Origin: Pseudomonadales bacterium
GTDB lineage: Bacteria > Pseudomonadota > Gammaproteobacteria > Pseudomonadales > Azotimanducaceae
DNA: 64,000 nucleotides
Direction of reading: 5' to 3'
NCBI GenBank assembly: GCA_011525295.1
Contig: WTGV01000044.1
Span: forward strand, 1 to 64,000
In this document: positions 21,323 to 30,781 of the stretch, in pieces
Numbering within the stretch: the first letter of the stretch is position 1
How the letters are laid out: each line of letters starts with the position of its first letter
The notes under the pieces: model-generated
What the model was told of the DNA's origin: nothing
What the model saw: only the letters and a program-made list of their open reading frames with translations
Databases searched by the model: none
Program-made: the position numbers and the translations under genes

Positions 21323-21871
21323 GTGTTTAACAACCCCCTTGAGTCCTTTCACAACACTGTTGCCGAAGCGAAAGCGGAACGGGAACAACTCGACCGACTG
21401 TTAACCGTATCTTCTCCCCGAGAGCTCTTACTGTTAGTCCTCGTGTTAGTACTACTAGCCGCTCTCATCGTTTGGCTAGTGTTCGGTGTTCTTGACCGGA
21501 ATATTGCAACGAATGCTACCTTGCTTGAGCATTCAGTTTCCGCCGATAAGTTAAACCAAGTAGTTCGAATGGAAGCGTTGTTGCGTACCGAATTTGGTCC
21601 AGCCGTCAAGACGGGTATGGCTGTAGAGATTACACCGGTAAATGATCAAGGAAACCCAACGACCATAAAAGGAAATATTCGATCGATTCTGTCTTTAGAT
21701 TTGTCAGAGGGGTCTTTTGGTGAGGCTCGTAACCCACTAACGACCAAACTGTTTCAGATTACCGTCGACCCAGAAGTCGATCTTTCATCGTACGAAGACT
21801 CTGAGTGTCGTCTGATCATCCAACTTGGACGACAGTCCCCACTTCAATTGATCGGAAGAAATCTGCTCTAA
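21323..21871 (+). CDS. Short HlyD-like membrane-fusion adaptor (NHLM bacteriocin-secretion type)
   Basis: 182 aa, GTG start. A cytoplasmic stretch (FNNPLESFHNTVAEAKAERE) is followed by SSPRELLLLVLVLVLLAALIVWLVFGVLDR, one transmembrane helix, which is how NHLM-system HlyD proteins begin. The rest (about 75-182) resembles the beta-barrel/membrane-proximal part, with TEFGPAVKTGMAVEITPVN. The lipoyl domain and coiled-coil hairpin, which make family members roughly twice this length, are missing. Its stop is 1 nt from the ABC exporter start, so it is certainly co-translated with it. It probably contacts the two exporters on the periplasmic side but cannot reach a TolC-type channel by itself. Confidence 0.75.
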   Translation: MFNNPLESFHNTVAEAKAEREQLDRLLTVSSPRELLLLVLVLVLLAALIVWLVFGVLDRNIATNATLLEHSVSADKLNQVVRMEALLRTEFGPAVKTGMAVEITPVNDQGNPTTIKGNIRSILSLDLSEGSFGEARNPLTTKLFQITVDPEVDLSSYEDSECRLIIQLGRQSPLQLIGRNLL

Positions 21872-21872
21872 T

Positions 21873-24083
21873 ATGGCTTTACACTCTACTCAGACTACAA
21901 GCCAAGAGTCTGTTCTCCGTTCAAAAAAGCAAAAGATAACTACTCCTGTTCTTCTGCAAATGCACGCTACGGAATGTGGTGCTGCGTGTTTAGGCAGTGT
22001 GTTAGCTTACTTCGGTCGTTGGGTTCCACTCACGCAATTGCGTGAAAAGTGTGAGGTTAGTCGAGACGGAAGCAGCGCAGCAAGTATTGTTCGAGCAGCT
22101 CGGCATTTTGGCCTTGACTGTAAGGGGCTAAGCGTAAAGGCCGATCTGTTAAAAAACCTTACTTTGCCACTTATTCTGTTTTGGCAGTTTAGTCACTTTG
22201 TCGTGTTAGAGGGTATTACTGAACGACACTTTTATTTAAACGATCCAGCTTCAGGAAGACGGAAACTCACTAGAGACGAATTTTTAAAGGGTTATAGCGG
22301 AATAGCTCTTCAATTAAACCCCGGTGAAAACTTCACACCCGGTGGAGAGTGGCCTAACCTGTTTTTACAACTGAAAAGTTTTCTCTCTGGAGCATGGCGA
22401 TTACTTACGGGAGTGTTGGCTTGTGCTGTATTGATGACGCTGTTAGCTCTCGTGATACCGGTGTCGTTGAAAGTATTCGTGGATGATGTAATGCATCACT
22501 TCAGCGCTTGGGTCAGCGTTGTAGGCGCGCTTCTCGTTGCGGGAGTATTGATCTATGCGTTGACTTGGCTAAAGCACCGATTGCTTGAACGACTATCAGT
22601 GAGGATTTCGGTGAATGGATACAACGAGAGTTTGACCAAACTCTTACGTTTACCGCTCGAATTTTTTGAACACAGGCAGGTTGGCGATTTGACGGACCGA
22701 GTGTCCACCATCGATCGAATCGCGAAGAACGTTACGACAGAGTTTCTCGTCCTTCTCATCGATATGGCAATGAGTGTAGTACTTCTGATCGCAATGCTAC
22801 TCTTTAACGTGTCTCTCGCACTCGTCGTTTTGCTGCTCGCTCTACTCCATGGGTCGTTGACTTATTTTCTCAACCGCAAGCAATCGATTCAAAGCCAAGC
22901 GATGAGACGTGAGCAAGGACTACTACTTGCCATCGGCATGCAGATGCTAAGCCACGCCGAGAATCTTCGCATGACCGGCGCGGACGATCGGTTTTTTGCT
23001 CGTTGGAGAGGGCAACAAGCAAGAGAACTAGAGGCTCGTAGAGTAAACTCCGAATTGAGCGCACTTAACTCTGCACTTCCAGGTCTTATTTCGGTTTGGC
23101 GAAGTGCTGCGATCCTAGCAATAGGTGGTTTTCTAGTTATTTCTGGTGAAATGACCCTAGGAGTCTTAGTGGGGTTTTATTTCTTGGCTGAGTTGTTTTT
23201 AGATCCCATTGGCCGCTTTATGGAATTTGCCCATAAACGACAAACGCTCGAAACCGATCTTCAGCGACTACAAGACATTTCAAATACAACAGAAGACCCG
23301 ATTTTCAGCCGACGAAGCCCAGAATCCGTTTCAATACCTACTTTTAAGGGTAGATTTCAGTTAACAGGCCTAGTTGAATTGCGCAACGTCACATTTGGAT
23401 ATAACAAGAGCCGGCCACCCTTGCTCAAAGACTTCAACCTCACGATCAAGCCTGGTCAAAGGGTCGCGGTGGTTGGGACCAGCGGATCAGGAAAGTCGAC
23501 ACTGTTGCGCCTTATATCTGGAATTAGTCATCCTTGGTCGGGAGAGATTTTGTTTGATGGTGATTTGCGAGATGAAATTCCTGAAGAGGTTCTGCGAAGG
23601 TCAATATCTGTCGTAAATCAGGAAGCGATGCTCTTTGCCGCGACCGTGCGCGACAACATAACACTGTGGAATCCAGCAGTTTCTGATGAAATCATAGTCT
23701 CTGCAACTCGAGACGCCTGTATTCACCACGACATCTTGGCCCGTCCCCAAGGTTATTCAACAGTAGTCGAGGAAAGCGGAGCAAATTTCAGCGGCGGTCA
23801 GCGACAACGGTTAGAAATCGCCCGGGCTTTGGTAGGTAATCCCACCTTACTGCTACTAGACGAAGCGACGAGTTCTCTCGACGCCGCGACAGAAGAATCA
23901 GTGGATGACAGCTTAAGACGAAGAGGAGTCACTTGTTTCATAATTGCACATCGCCTTAGTACAGTCCGAGACTGCGACGAAATCATCGTACTTGAAAAAG
24001 GCACGGTAGTACAACGGGGTACGCACGACGAGATGATCGCCGATAGAGATGGCACCTACTACAGGCTAGTCAGGTCGGGCTGA
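21873..24083 (+). CDS. C39-peptidase ABC exporter of NHLM bacteriocin type
   Basis: 736 aa. The N-terminal C39 double-glycine peptidase has Q29, C35 in MHATECGAACL, H108 in FSHFVVLEG and D124 in LNDPASG, so the catalytic set is complete. A six-helix ABC transmembrane domain follows (about 170-440), then the ATPase with Walker A GTSGSGKST, signature FSGGQRQRLEIARAL and Walker B LLLLDEATSSLD. The family cuts the leader after Gly-Gly or Gly-Ala-like sites while exporting the mature peptide. It overlaps the next exporter by 1 nt (TGATG). Its likely substrate is the 83-aa NHLP precursor at 34362..34613, which has an Ala-Gly site. Confidence 0.93.
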   Translation: MALHSTQTTSQESVLRSKKQKITTPVLLQMHATECGAACLGSVLAYFGRWVPLTQLREKCEVSRDGSSAASIVRAARHFGLDCKGLSVKADLLKNLTLPLILFWQFSHFVVLEGITERHFYLNDPASGRRKLTRDEFLKGYSGIALQLNPGENFTPGGEWPNLFLQLKSFLSGAWRLLTGVLACAVLMTLLALVIPVSLKVFVDDVMHHFSAWVSVVGALLVAGVLIYALTWLKHRLLERLSVRISVNGYNESLTKLLRLPLEFFEHRQVGDLTDRVSTIDRIAKNVTTEFLVLLIDMAMSVVLLIAMLLFNVSLALVVLLLALLHGSLTYFLNRKQSIQSQAMRREQGLLLAIGMQMLSHAENLRMTGADDRFFARWRGQQARELEARRVNSELSALNSALPGLISVWRSAAILAIGGFLVISGEMTLGVLVGFYFLAELFLDPIGRFMEFAHKRQTLETDLQRLQDISNTTEDPIFSRRSPESVSIPTFKGRFQLTGLVELRNVTFGYNKSRPPLLKDFNLTIKPGQRVAVVGTSGSGKSTLLRLISGISHPWSGEILFDGDLRDEIPEEVLRRSISVVNQEAMLFAATVRDNITLWNPAVSDEIIVSATRDACIHHDILARPQGYSTVVEESGANFSGGQRQRLEIARALVGNPTLLLLDEATSSLDAATEESVDDSLRRRGVTCFIIAHRLSTVRDCDEIIVLEKGTVVQRGTHDEMIADRDGTYYRLVRSG

Positions 24084-27025
24084 TGGACCACACCTCAAAC
24101 CAACGAACGACCGTTTCCGACATTGCGGCACGCTCTACCGTCAGCGTACCCTGTGAGGGCAATTCACCTGTAGTTCTTGACGACAACGAGAGCTTTTGGT
24201 ATGTAGCTAACGGTGCCGTTGATCTCTTTCTTATCGAAACCAAGGACGGGATAGAACAAGCTGCACCGCAACACCTCATGCGAGTTGAGTCCAAGAGACT
24301 ACTACCTAGCTTTGTCCCGGATACACAGGACAAAGATGGTAGCACAACTACGCTCGGATTGGTTGCCAAAGGAAAGCCTGGGACCCGCTTGACCCGCATA
24401 CCCGTCTCTGACCTCTCCAAGATTCACTCATCCGAGCTAGCCGAGCAAATCGATGGTTGGTTAACGGCACTAACTCAAGCCTTGTCACGGTTCGTCATTC
24501 GTTCACCGCGACCGAATGCGCTCATAGAACCCACATCGGAAATTACGCTTTCCAAGGGAATAGCGAGTGTTTCTCGTAGCGTGGTATGGGTATCCGGTGC
24601 AACCCAAGGTACGGGCTTATTCATGGACATGGTAGATCCGGCAGAGATAGTCAAAGGAGCGACCGAATCGGCAATTCCTCTGACTCGGGCAAGCTGGATC
24701 TCAATATTCGAAGAGGTTACTATCTCTGGTTACTCTACCGAAACACTCGCAAAGGACGGTTCGCTCTTAATTGCACTCGAGTCTTTTCATAGGATTGCCT
24801 TACACATGGAACGACTCAACCGCAGACTAGCAGTGGTCGATGACGCGAATCTCGAACGCGATCGAATTATGAGTCGCCGTGTCGCCGAAGACGTAGCTAG
24901 AGCTCGTCTCTTCGATATTTACAACCAGCAAAGAAAGACCGAGGAACAAGCTACCGACACCGCGCTTGCTAGTGCCCTCCGGCTTATCGGTCGTCGTTTG
25001 GGGATTGAATTCACAATTCCTCGAAGATCGGAATCGTTCGAAGAGCCGGTTACCCTAATTGACATTCTCGATGTGTCGAGCGTGCGGGCGAGACGCGTGA
25101 AACTCGATTCGGATAGTCGATGGTGGCACAGCGACAGCGCAATACTCTTAGCTTTCCGGGCGACTGACAATCAACCAATCGTCTTGATACCCGGAATGCA
25201 CGGTCGATATAACCTGATCGATCCGGTCACTAGAAAGCGTGTGATCACTACTAGAGCTCGTGCTGCAGAACTGAAAGAAGAAGCTTGGATGTTTTATCAA
25301 CCATTACCTTCGGGCTCGGTCACTTCCTCCGAACTCCTGCGGTTTGCTCTGCGTCGCTCTGGTAAGGACCTGACGCGATTAGCACTATCTGGCATCGTCG
25401 GTGGGTTAGTAAAACTGGTTCCTGCACTAATGCTTGGACTGGTAGCAAACCATATCGTTGCGGGCGGAAACACCACAGGACCACTTTTTATAGTGGCAGT
25501 TTTGCTTGCTGTCATAGGACTATTGAGTGTATTTGTCAACTTATTGGAAAACACGGCAATGATGCGTTTTGAAGGCCGATCAGCATCGCGATTAGAAGCC
25601 GCTTTTTGGGATCGTCTCATGCGACTTCCTTCGGAAATTCTCCATCGTCAACCCAGTGGAGACTTAGCCATGTCGGGAATGGCGTTTCAGAATTTGCGAG
25701 ACGGTTTGCAAAGAGTGGTCGTCAACAGCGTGCTGTCTCTTGTCTTCTTATTACCTGTCTTTGGTGTCGTCTTCTTTTACGATGTCGTACTAGGAAGTGT
25801 AGTCCTGATATTTAGCGTCGTTGCTCTTTCGATCATGATTTTTTGGGGACTGTGCCAAATATCACCCTATAGTCGAATGATTAGCGCGATCCGTCGGGTG
25901 TCAGGGTTATTGTTTGAGATTATCGAAGGTATTTCAAAGCTTCGCGTTGAGAATGCTGAAGGTTCAGCATTTGCCATGTGGGCTCAAGACTATCGTGACC
26001 AAAAACGAGCCGAACTGAAACTTGGTAAGTATGAACGTCATGCACGTGCGTTAGGTGCCGCACTGCCATTCATTGCGGGAGCGGTTCTGGTGTTTTTCAT
26101 GGTCGCGATTGGAGATGGCGACTTTTTAGTCGGTGATTTTTTAATCATCTTCGCTGTTTTCATTGTTTTTCAGCATGCCATTGCACGGTTCGGTGACTCT
26201 TTCGGTTTGGTTGCTTCCATGCTGCCCGCACTGAGTCAGATGCGTTCAATGCTTGCTGCTGACCCGCAACCCAAGACTTTAGGAGATCCTGTAGAAAGTC
26301 TGCATGGAGAAGTCTTGTTTGATAGGATTTCTTTTCGGTATACACCAGATAGTCCGCTAGTTCTCACTGACGTTACGATTCACGCCCGACCTGGTGAATT
26401 TATTGCGATTGCTGGTGAATCAGGTGCGGGGAAGAGTACGCTATTTCGAATTGCAATCGGTCTTGACCGGCCTACTAACGGAGCGGTCTACTACGACGGT
26501 CGTGATTTGCGACACCTGAACTTGAAGCAGCTACGACGTAAGATGGGAGTGGTACCTCAGTCAGTACGACTTCATCCACAGGACATCTGGGACAATATCG
26601 TCGTCCATCACGAAGACCCCAGCACCGAACAAGTTTGGGAAGCAGCTCGTTCTGCCAGCGTTGAGCAGGAAATTAGATCAATGCCGATGGGAATGATGAC
26701 AATGGTCGGTGCAAGTGGCTCCGTGCTCTCCGGCGGGGAGAGCCAGAGGATATCGATCGCTAGATCGTTGTTAGGCAATCCTCGAATCATGTTGTTTGAC
26801 GAGGCAACCAATTGGCTTGACAACGATAAACAAGCCCAAGTCATGCAGAACCTAGCACTACTCACCTCAACAAGAATCGTGATCGCACATCGACTGTCTA
26901 CCTTAAAACAAGCAGACCGAATCTACGTCATGCAAGCTGGTAGCGTTGTGCAAAGTGGCACATTCGATGAACTTATGGAAGTTCAAGGTGTGTTCAAAGA
27001 ACTGGTAAAACGACAGATAGCATAG
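24083..27025 (+). CDS. NHLP bacteriocin export ABC transporter permease/ATPase
   Basis: 980 aa, the size of the peptidase-less second exporter found in NHLP systems. A long soluble N-terminal region (about 1-425) precedes the transmembrane domain (helices from about 435, including GIVGGLVKLVPALMLGLVAN) and a C-terminal ATPase (about 730-980) with Walker A GESGAGKST, signature LSGGESQRISIARSL and Walker B IMLFDEATNWLD. It is coupled by overlap to the C39 exporter, and the two probably form a heterodimer, as inferred for this family. Residues 100-420 show no enzyme motif that I recognise. Confidence 0.88.
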   Translation: MDHTSNQRTTVSDIAARSTVSVPCEGNSPVVLDDNESFWYVANGAVDLFLIETKDGIEQAAPQHLMRVESKRLLPSFVPDTQDKDGSTTTLGLVAKGKPGTRLTRIPVSDLSKIHSSELAEQIDGWLTALTQALSRFVIRSPRPNALIEPTSEITLSKGIASVSRSVVWVSGATQGTGLFMDMVDPAEIVKGATESAIPLTRASWISIFEEVTISGYSTETLAKDGSLLIALESFHRIALHMERLNRRLAVVDDANLERDRIMSRRVAEDVARARLFDIYNQQRKTEEQATDTALASALRLIGRRLGIEFTIPRRSESFEEPVTLIDILDVSSVRARRVKLDSDSRWWHSDSAILLAFRATDNQPIVLIPGMHGRYNLIDPVTRKRVITTRARAAELKEEAWMFYQPLPSGSVTSSELLRFALRRSGKDLTRLALSGIVGGLVKLVPALMLGLVANHIVAGGNTTGPLFIVAVLLAVIGLLSVFVNLLENTAMMRFEGRSASRLEAAFWDRLMRLPSEILHRQPSGDLAMSGMAFQNLRDGLQRVVVNSVLSLVFLLPVFGVVFFYDVVLGSVVLIFSVVALSIMIFWGLCQISPYSRMISAIRRVSGLLFEIIEGISKLRVENAEGSAFAMWAQDYRDQKRAELKLGKYERHARALGAALPFIAGAVLVFFMVAIGDGDFLVGDFLIIFAVFIVFQHAIARFGDSFGLVASMLPALSQMRSMLAADPQPKTLGDPVESLHGEVLFDRISFRYTPDSPLVLTDVTIHARPGEFIAIAGESGAGKSTLFRIAIGLDRPTNGAVYYDGRDLRHLNLKQLRRKMGVVPQSVRLHPQDIWDNIVVHHEDPSTEQVWEAARSASVEQEIRSMPMGMMTMVGASGSVLSGGESQRISIARSLLGNPRIMLFDEATNWLDNDKQAQVMQNLALLTSTRIVIAHRLSTLKQADRIYVMQAGSVVQSGTFDELMEVQGVFKELVKRQIA

Positions 27026-27048
27026 CTTTCTCCCGGCCGAAAACTTCG

Positions 27049-28341
27049 ATGAGTCTGATTAATCGGATTGTTAACAAAGCTGGTGTAGACAACGAGTTTC
27101 GGTCCCGTCTACTGGAAGATCCCAAAGCAGCGATTAAAGAGGAATTTGGGTTGCGATTCGACGAAGATCAAGAGATAGAGGTGCACGAAGAGACCGATAC
27201 TACCACGCATTTGGTTCTCCCGCCCAAAGACAAGCTGAGCGTCGCTGAACGAGCCGAGGCGAAGACTGGATCGACGTCTTTGGACTTTTTGAAGAAGACC
27301 ATGTACGATCCCGCGCCTCCAAAGCGTCCTACGACCGATCGAAAGGAACGCGCATACTCGGATCCAGACGATTTGGATTTGTTAGCACGGGCGGGAAGAG
27401 AGAGCATCATTCGTGGACTCCAATTCCTACGGTCCACGGTGACTGAAAATGGTGCCTGGCATTGCATTCGGTTCAATGTGGGTGATCCGAATGTACCACG
27501 ACATTTCGAGCGGCCTCCTTTTATTTCCGCATTCTGTGCGCTTGCACTTCAACGAAGTAAGGAACCTCTAGCTCGGAAGTTGTTTGCTCAATCTAAAAAC
27601 TATGTAGTCAACACCATGGAGTATCCTGGTTTCTGGAGGTACTATCGCCATCTACCACTCGATTTGGACAGTAGTTCCTTATGCTCGATGGTGATTGACT
27701 CGCACCCGTGGATAGGGCTGGGTCGGAATTTACCTCGCATGCTAGCGAACCGAGACAACAACGGGCTCTTTTTGACCTGGGTGCTGAGCGAAGAAGAGCC
27801 AAGTGTCGTAGCACCTTTTCGAATCGAAACTGACCCTGTAGTCAATGCGAACATCATCGCCTACGTCGGTGATGTTCCAGCAACGAAGATAGCTCAACAC
27901 TGGCTCAAGGAAATGATCGAAAAGGGTGCGAACCTCGAAGATGCTTCAAAATGGTATCCAGATCCAGCTTCAATCTACTATGCGATTGCACGGACTACAC
28001 TTCGAGTGCAACTTGGGTCAGAAGAATTTCCATCGTTATTAGCAGAACGGATTCTGAGTCTTCGAGACGAAGCTGGCGAATTCAAAGATGTTTTACAAGC
28101 CGCTCAAGCTGTTGTGGCACTTCATAATATCGGACAGTTAAACCAATTGAATGTCCAGCAACAAATTGCAAACTTCATTGCTTCGCAACAGGAGGATGGA
28201 AGTTGGCCTGAGCTGCTCGCATGCGGTGACCAATCTTTGCGGTTCGGAATAGTTGGACAAATAGGTCATGGATCAGAGTCGGTGACTTCAGCGTTTTGTG
28301 TCGAAGCACTGGAGTGTTTAATGGAAACACTTAAGAATTAG
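27049..28341 (+). CDS. NHLP leader-like domain fused to prenyltransferase/squalene-cyclase-like barrel
   Basis: 430 aa. Residues 1-65 look like an NHLP/nitrile-hydratase-type RiPP leader (INRIVNKAGVDNEFRSRLLE, DPKAAIKEEFGLRF, EIEVHEETDTTTHLVLPP), closely parallel to the 83-aa precursor of this cluster. A linker follows, then an all-helical domain (about 115-425) with features of the prenyltransferase/squalene-oxidase repeat: GLQFLRSTVTENGAWH near the start and FIASQQEDGSWPELLACGD near the end. The class II cyclase acid motif is only partly present (LDLDSSS instead of DxDD). There is no GG core, so this is unlikely to be a product precursor. It may be a tailoring enzyme that carries a leader mimic, or a self-modified protein. 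Its function is unknown. Confidence 0.75.
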   Translation: MSLINRIVNKAGVDNEFRSRLLEDPKAAIKEEFGLRFDEDQEIEVHEETDTTTHLVLPPKDKLSVAERAEAKTGSTSLDFLKKTMYDPAPPKRPTTDRKERAYSDPDDLDLLARAGRESIIRGLQFLRSTVTENGAWHCIRFNVGDPNVPRHFERPPFISAFCALALQRSKEPLARKLFAQSKNYVVNTMEYPGFWRYYRHLPLDLDSSSLCSMVIDSHPWIGLGRNLPRMLANRDNNGLFLTWVLSEEEPSVVAPFRIETDPVVNANIIAYVGDVPATKIAQHWLKEMIEKGANLEDASKWYPDPASIYYAIARTTLRVQLGSEEFPSLLAERILSLRDEAGEFKDVLQAAQAVVALHNIGQLNQLNVQQQIANFIASQQEDGSWPELLACGDQSLRFGIVGQIGHGSESVTSAFCVEALECLMETLKN

Positions 28342-28397
28342 GAAAGACTTGGTCGATTAGAGTGTCGAGGATACAATAGTTAAAAGGAATAGTTACG

Positions 28398-30779
28398 ATG
28401 ACTGAAAATTTAAGCGTCGGAAATACTGTCGGCACAGGCAAACCAGACGAGATGAGGTACTTTGAACCGTCTTTTCTCAACGCGCTTCCACATTACTTGC
28501 CGCTTCTCATTTTCCCGCTGTTGATTCTCGCCGCTTACTCTGGTGGTTTTTGGTTACTCGGACCATTCGTCTTTATGAGCGTCGCCGGTTTTCTTGATCG
28601 AGTGTTCGGCGTCGATGGTCTGAACATGAACCCTAGAGGTATTTCGGAACGACGCTTTATTTGGTACAACATTCCAGTTTGGGCTTGGGCGGTGCTATGG
28701 CCACCAACTTTGGTGTTTGGGCTGTGGCAGATCTGCGGCGGAGCTTCGTATCCAATTTGGCAAAAAGTATGTCTCGCAATGCTGCTGACTATGGAAGCAC
28801 AAGCGGTATTTGTCGTCGGGCATGAACTGGTTCACCGACGTTCGACTTGGGAACGAAGACTCGGTGAATTTCTTCTTGCTTCAAATTCCTACCCTCAATA
28901 TGCCACGGAGCACGTGTACATTCACCACGCTAAAGTCGGTACTCCTCACGATGTAGGATCTGCGCCAAAAGGAGAGAGCTTCTGGCGGTACTTCCCTCGA
29001 GAAGTCGTCAGTAATCTAACCAATTCGTGGAAAGTCACTGGTGAACGCTTAGCGCGGCGAAAGCTATCCCGGTGGCACTATAGCAATCCTTTTTGGCGAT
29101 ACGGTATTGCGTTAGCGTTTTGGTATGGCTTAGTTTATTACCGGGGCGGAATTTGGGCAGTGCCCATTTACATATTTCTGGGGCTGAGCTGCGTATTCTC
29201 GATGAAGATCAGTAACTACTTCCAACACTATGGGCTACGTAGAGTTTTAATGTCTAACGGCCGTTGGGAAAAAATTTCACCGCGCCATTCTTGGAATGCA
29301 GATTGGAAATTTACCAACTGGATGTTTTTCAAAATGCAACGGCATGCCGATCATCACGCGATGGCCACCCGACCTTATGCGCAATTACAACACCGCGCGC
29401 ATGAGTCGCCTGAACTTCCCGGTACGTACGGAGACATGATGAACCTCGTGCTCCGACCGAAACGTTGGTTCGCAAAGATGGATCCTTTGGTCGACGAGTG
29501 GCGAAAGCATTTTTACCCTGAGATTGACGATTGGAGTCCTTACGACAGCTCCATTTCGTCTGCGAGACCAGACGACTTTAATGAGATCGTTGAAATTTTC
29601 GGAGTTGCGCCGAGACTCGCGGCGCGAATCGAACGCAATCCAGAACTACTCGACAATCTATCAGAGAGAGAGTTCACCGATCTTAATCTACCGAAGGGAA
29701 TATTAGACGAGCAGGAATATGATATTGCACGTCGCGGGCTAGCGAGACTCTATTGGACTACCGAAATGGGAGTCCAAGAAATGCGAGACTTGATTGCGGA
29801 AATACCATCCACAAACTCTAAAGAGACTGCAGAAATTGCGCGGAATTGGGTTAATGACAAGGGCTTTCAGATTGGGATGCACGTCCTCCGAGAAAACTTG
29901 TCGACGACCGAAGCCTCAATCGCTCTCTCCAATCTAGCCGAAGCGACCATTACCTCCGTGATTTCCTCAACGATTACAGACTATGTTGAGCAAGCGGCCG
30001 ACGACTTAGAGGATGGAGTAGCCGTGATATTCTTCGACGAACTCGCGACCAAGGAAGCGTTTCCTGGTGTCAAGATCAAGGTACTAGTTCTGTTCGAAGG
30101 TTGGGAAGCTGACTCGATCAAACGAATGTCTCGTAGTCTACGAGATAGGCTTGGACATCTCGCTACGGATAGCTTGTTGTTCTCTCCTATTCAAAGAAAA
30201 ACCGAGGACGTTTTAGCGCTACCATTTGCGGAATTTCAAGATCATTTCCGGCGGTCTGATTCCGATACGATCCCTAGACTTACGAGAACTCGATGTGTCT
30301 GGGAATATGGAGACATTGGACTAGCAGCTAGATTTGAAGACTCTCGTTGCAAACTCCTCGAAGAGTGTCAAATGAACATGCCAAAGGCTGACGCAACGTT
30401 GAGTTCTAACGGGGACCCGCACAAGTCTCCATACACTGGATTGAACGACAAGATCAATCATCTTGAACGAGTCGCTCGGTTCTTACAGTTGGCGGAAGAG
30501 ATTATCGACCGTGACGACTCAGCTCCGACCGCTACGTCCATATTCCAGAGATTGGGTAAGGAAGAATTAGCAGAAGGCATAGCACTTTGGCGCAACCTTC
30601 AAGGTGTGTCTCGCCTTGTTCATGAGGATGGTTTCGACTTAAGCGAAGCTAAGCCAAGAGTGCAGCAACGCATTGCCAATTCGTGCGGACATGACGAGTT
30701 TGACGCTTTAACGTCCCAATTATCAGAAATCGATTCAAGCACAACTGAAGCTATCAATGCTATCGTCGAGCGTGTGTAG
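28398..30779 (+). CDS. AlkB-like di-iron monooxygenase fused to degenerate GlnE-like domain
   Basis: 793 aa. Residues 1-375 are a membrane alkane-hydroxylase/desaturase fold with the full histidine set: H142/H146 in HELVHRR, H172/H176/H177 in EHVYIHHAKVG, H277 in NYFQHYGL, H297 in HSWN, and H316/H319/H320 in QRHADHHA. Residues 395-793 align by eye with glutamine-synthetase adenylyltransferase GlnE. APRLAARIERNPELLDNL matches the entry helices, LPFAEFQDHFRR and YGDIGLAARFED match the post-catalytic region, and a helical tail follows. The active site is destroyed: the GlnE DxD strand is V-K-I-K (558-561) and the glycine loop is gone. Expected role: hydroxylation or desaturation of the RiPP or a lipid, with the dead domain acting as a binding module. 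An AAAGGA ribosome site precedes the ATG. Confidence 0.82.
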   Translation: MTENLSVGNTVGTGKPDEMRYFEPSFLNALPHYLPLLIFPLLILAAYSGGFWLLGPFVFMSVAGFLDRVFGVDGLNMNPRGISERRFIWYNIPVWAWAVLWPPTLVFGLWQICGGASYPIWQKVCLAMLLTMEAQAVFVVGHELVHRRSTWERRLGEFLLASNSYPQYATEHVYIHHAKVGTPHDVGSAPKGESFWRYFPREVVSNLTNSWKVTGERLARRKLSRWHYSNPFWRYGIALAFWYGLVYYRGGIWAVPIYIFLGLSCVFSMKISNYFQHYGLRRVLMSNGRWEKISPRHSWNADWKFTNWMFFKMQRHADHHAMATRPYAQLQHRAHESPELPGTYGDMMNLVLRPKRWFAKMDPLVDEWRKHFYPEIDDWSPYDSSISSARPDDFNEIVEIFGVAPRLAARIERNPELLDNLSEREFTDLNLPKGILDEQEYDIARRGLARLYWTTEMGVQEMRDLIAEIPSTNSKETAEIARNWVNDKGFQIGMHVLRENLSTTEASIALSNLAEATITSVISSTITDYVEQAADDLEDGVAVIFFDELATKEAFPGVKIKVLVLFEGWEADSIKRMSRSLRDRLGHLATDSLLFSPIQRKTEDVLALPFAEFQDHFRRSDSDTIPRLTRTRCVWEYGDIGLAARFEDSRCKLLEECQMNMPKADATLSSNGDPHKSPYTGLNDKINHLERVARFLQLAEEIIDRDDSAPTATSIFQRLGKEELAEGIALWRNLQGVSRLVHEDGFDLSEAKPRVQQRIANSCGHDEFDALTSQLSEIDSSTTEAINAIVERV

Positions 30780-30781
30780 AG

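Noticed and set aside
27049..28341. Treating the leader-cyclase fusion as a second RiPP precursor
   Set aside because: There is no GG/GA/AG cleavage site followed by a short core; a folded enzyme-like domain of more than 300 residues follows the leader-like region.
28398..30779. Functional GlnE adenylyltransferase
   Set aside because: The catalytic DxD is K-I-K and the glycine-rich loop is absent; the domain is also half of a normal two-domain GlnE.
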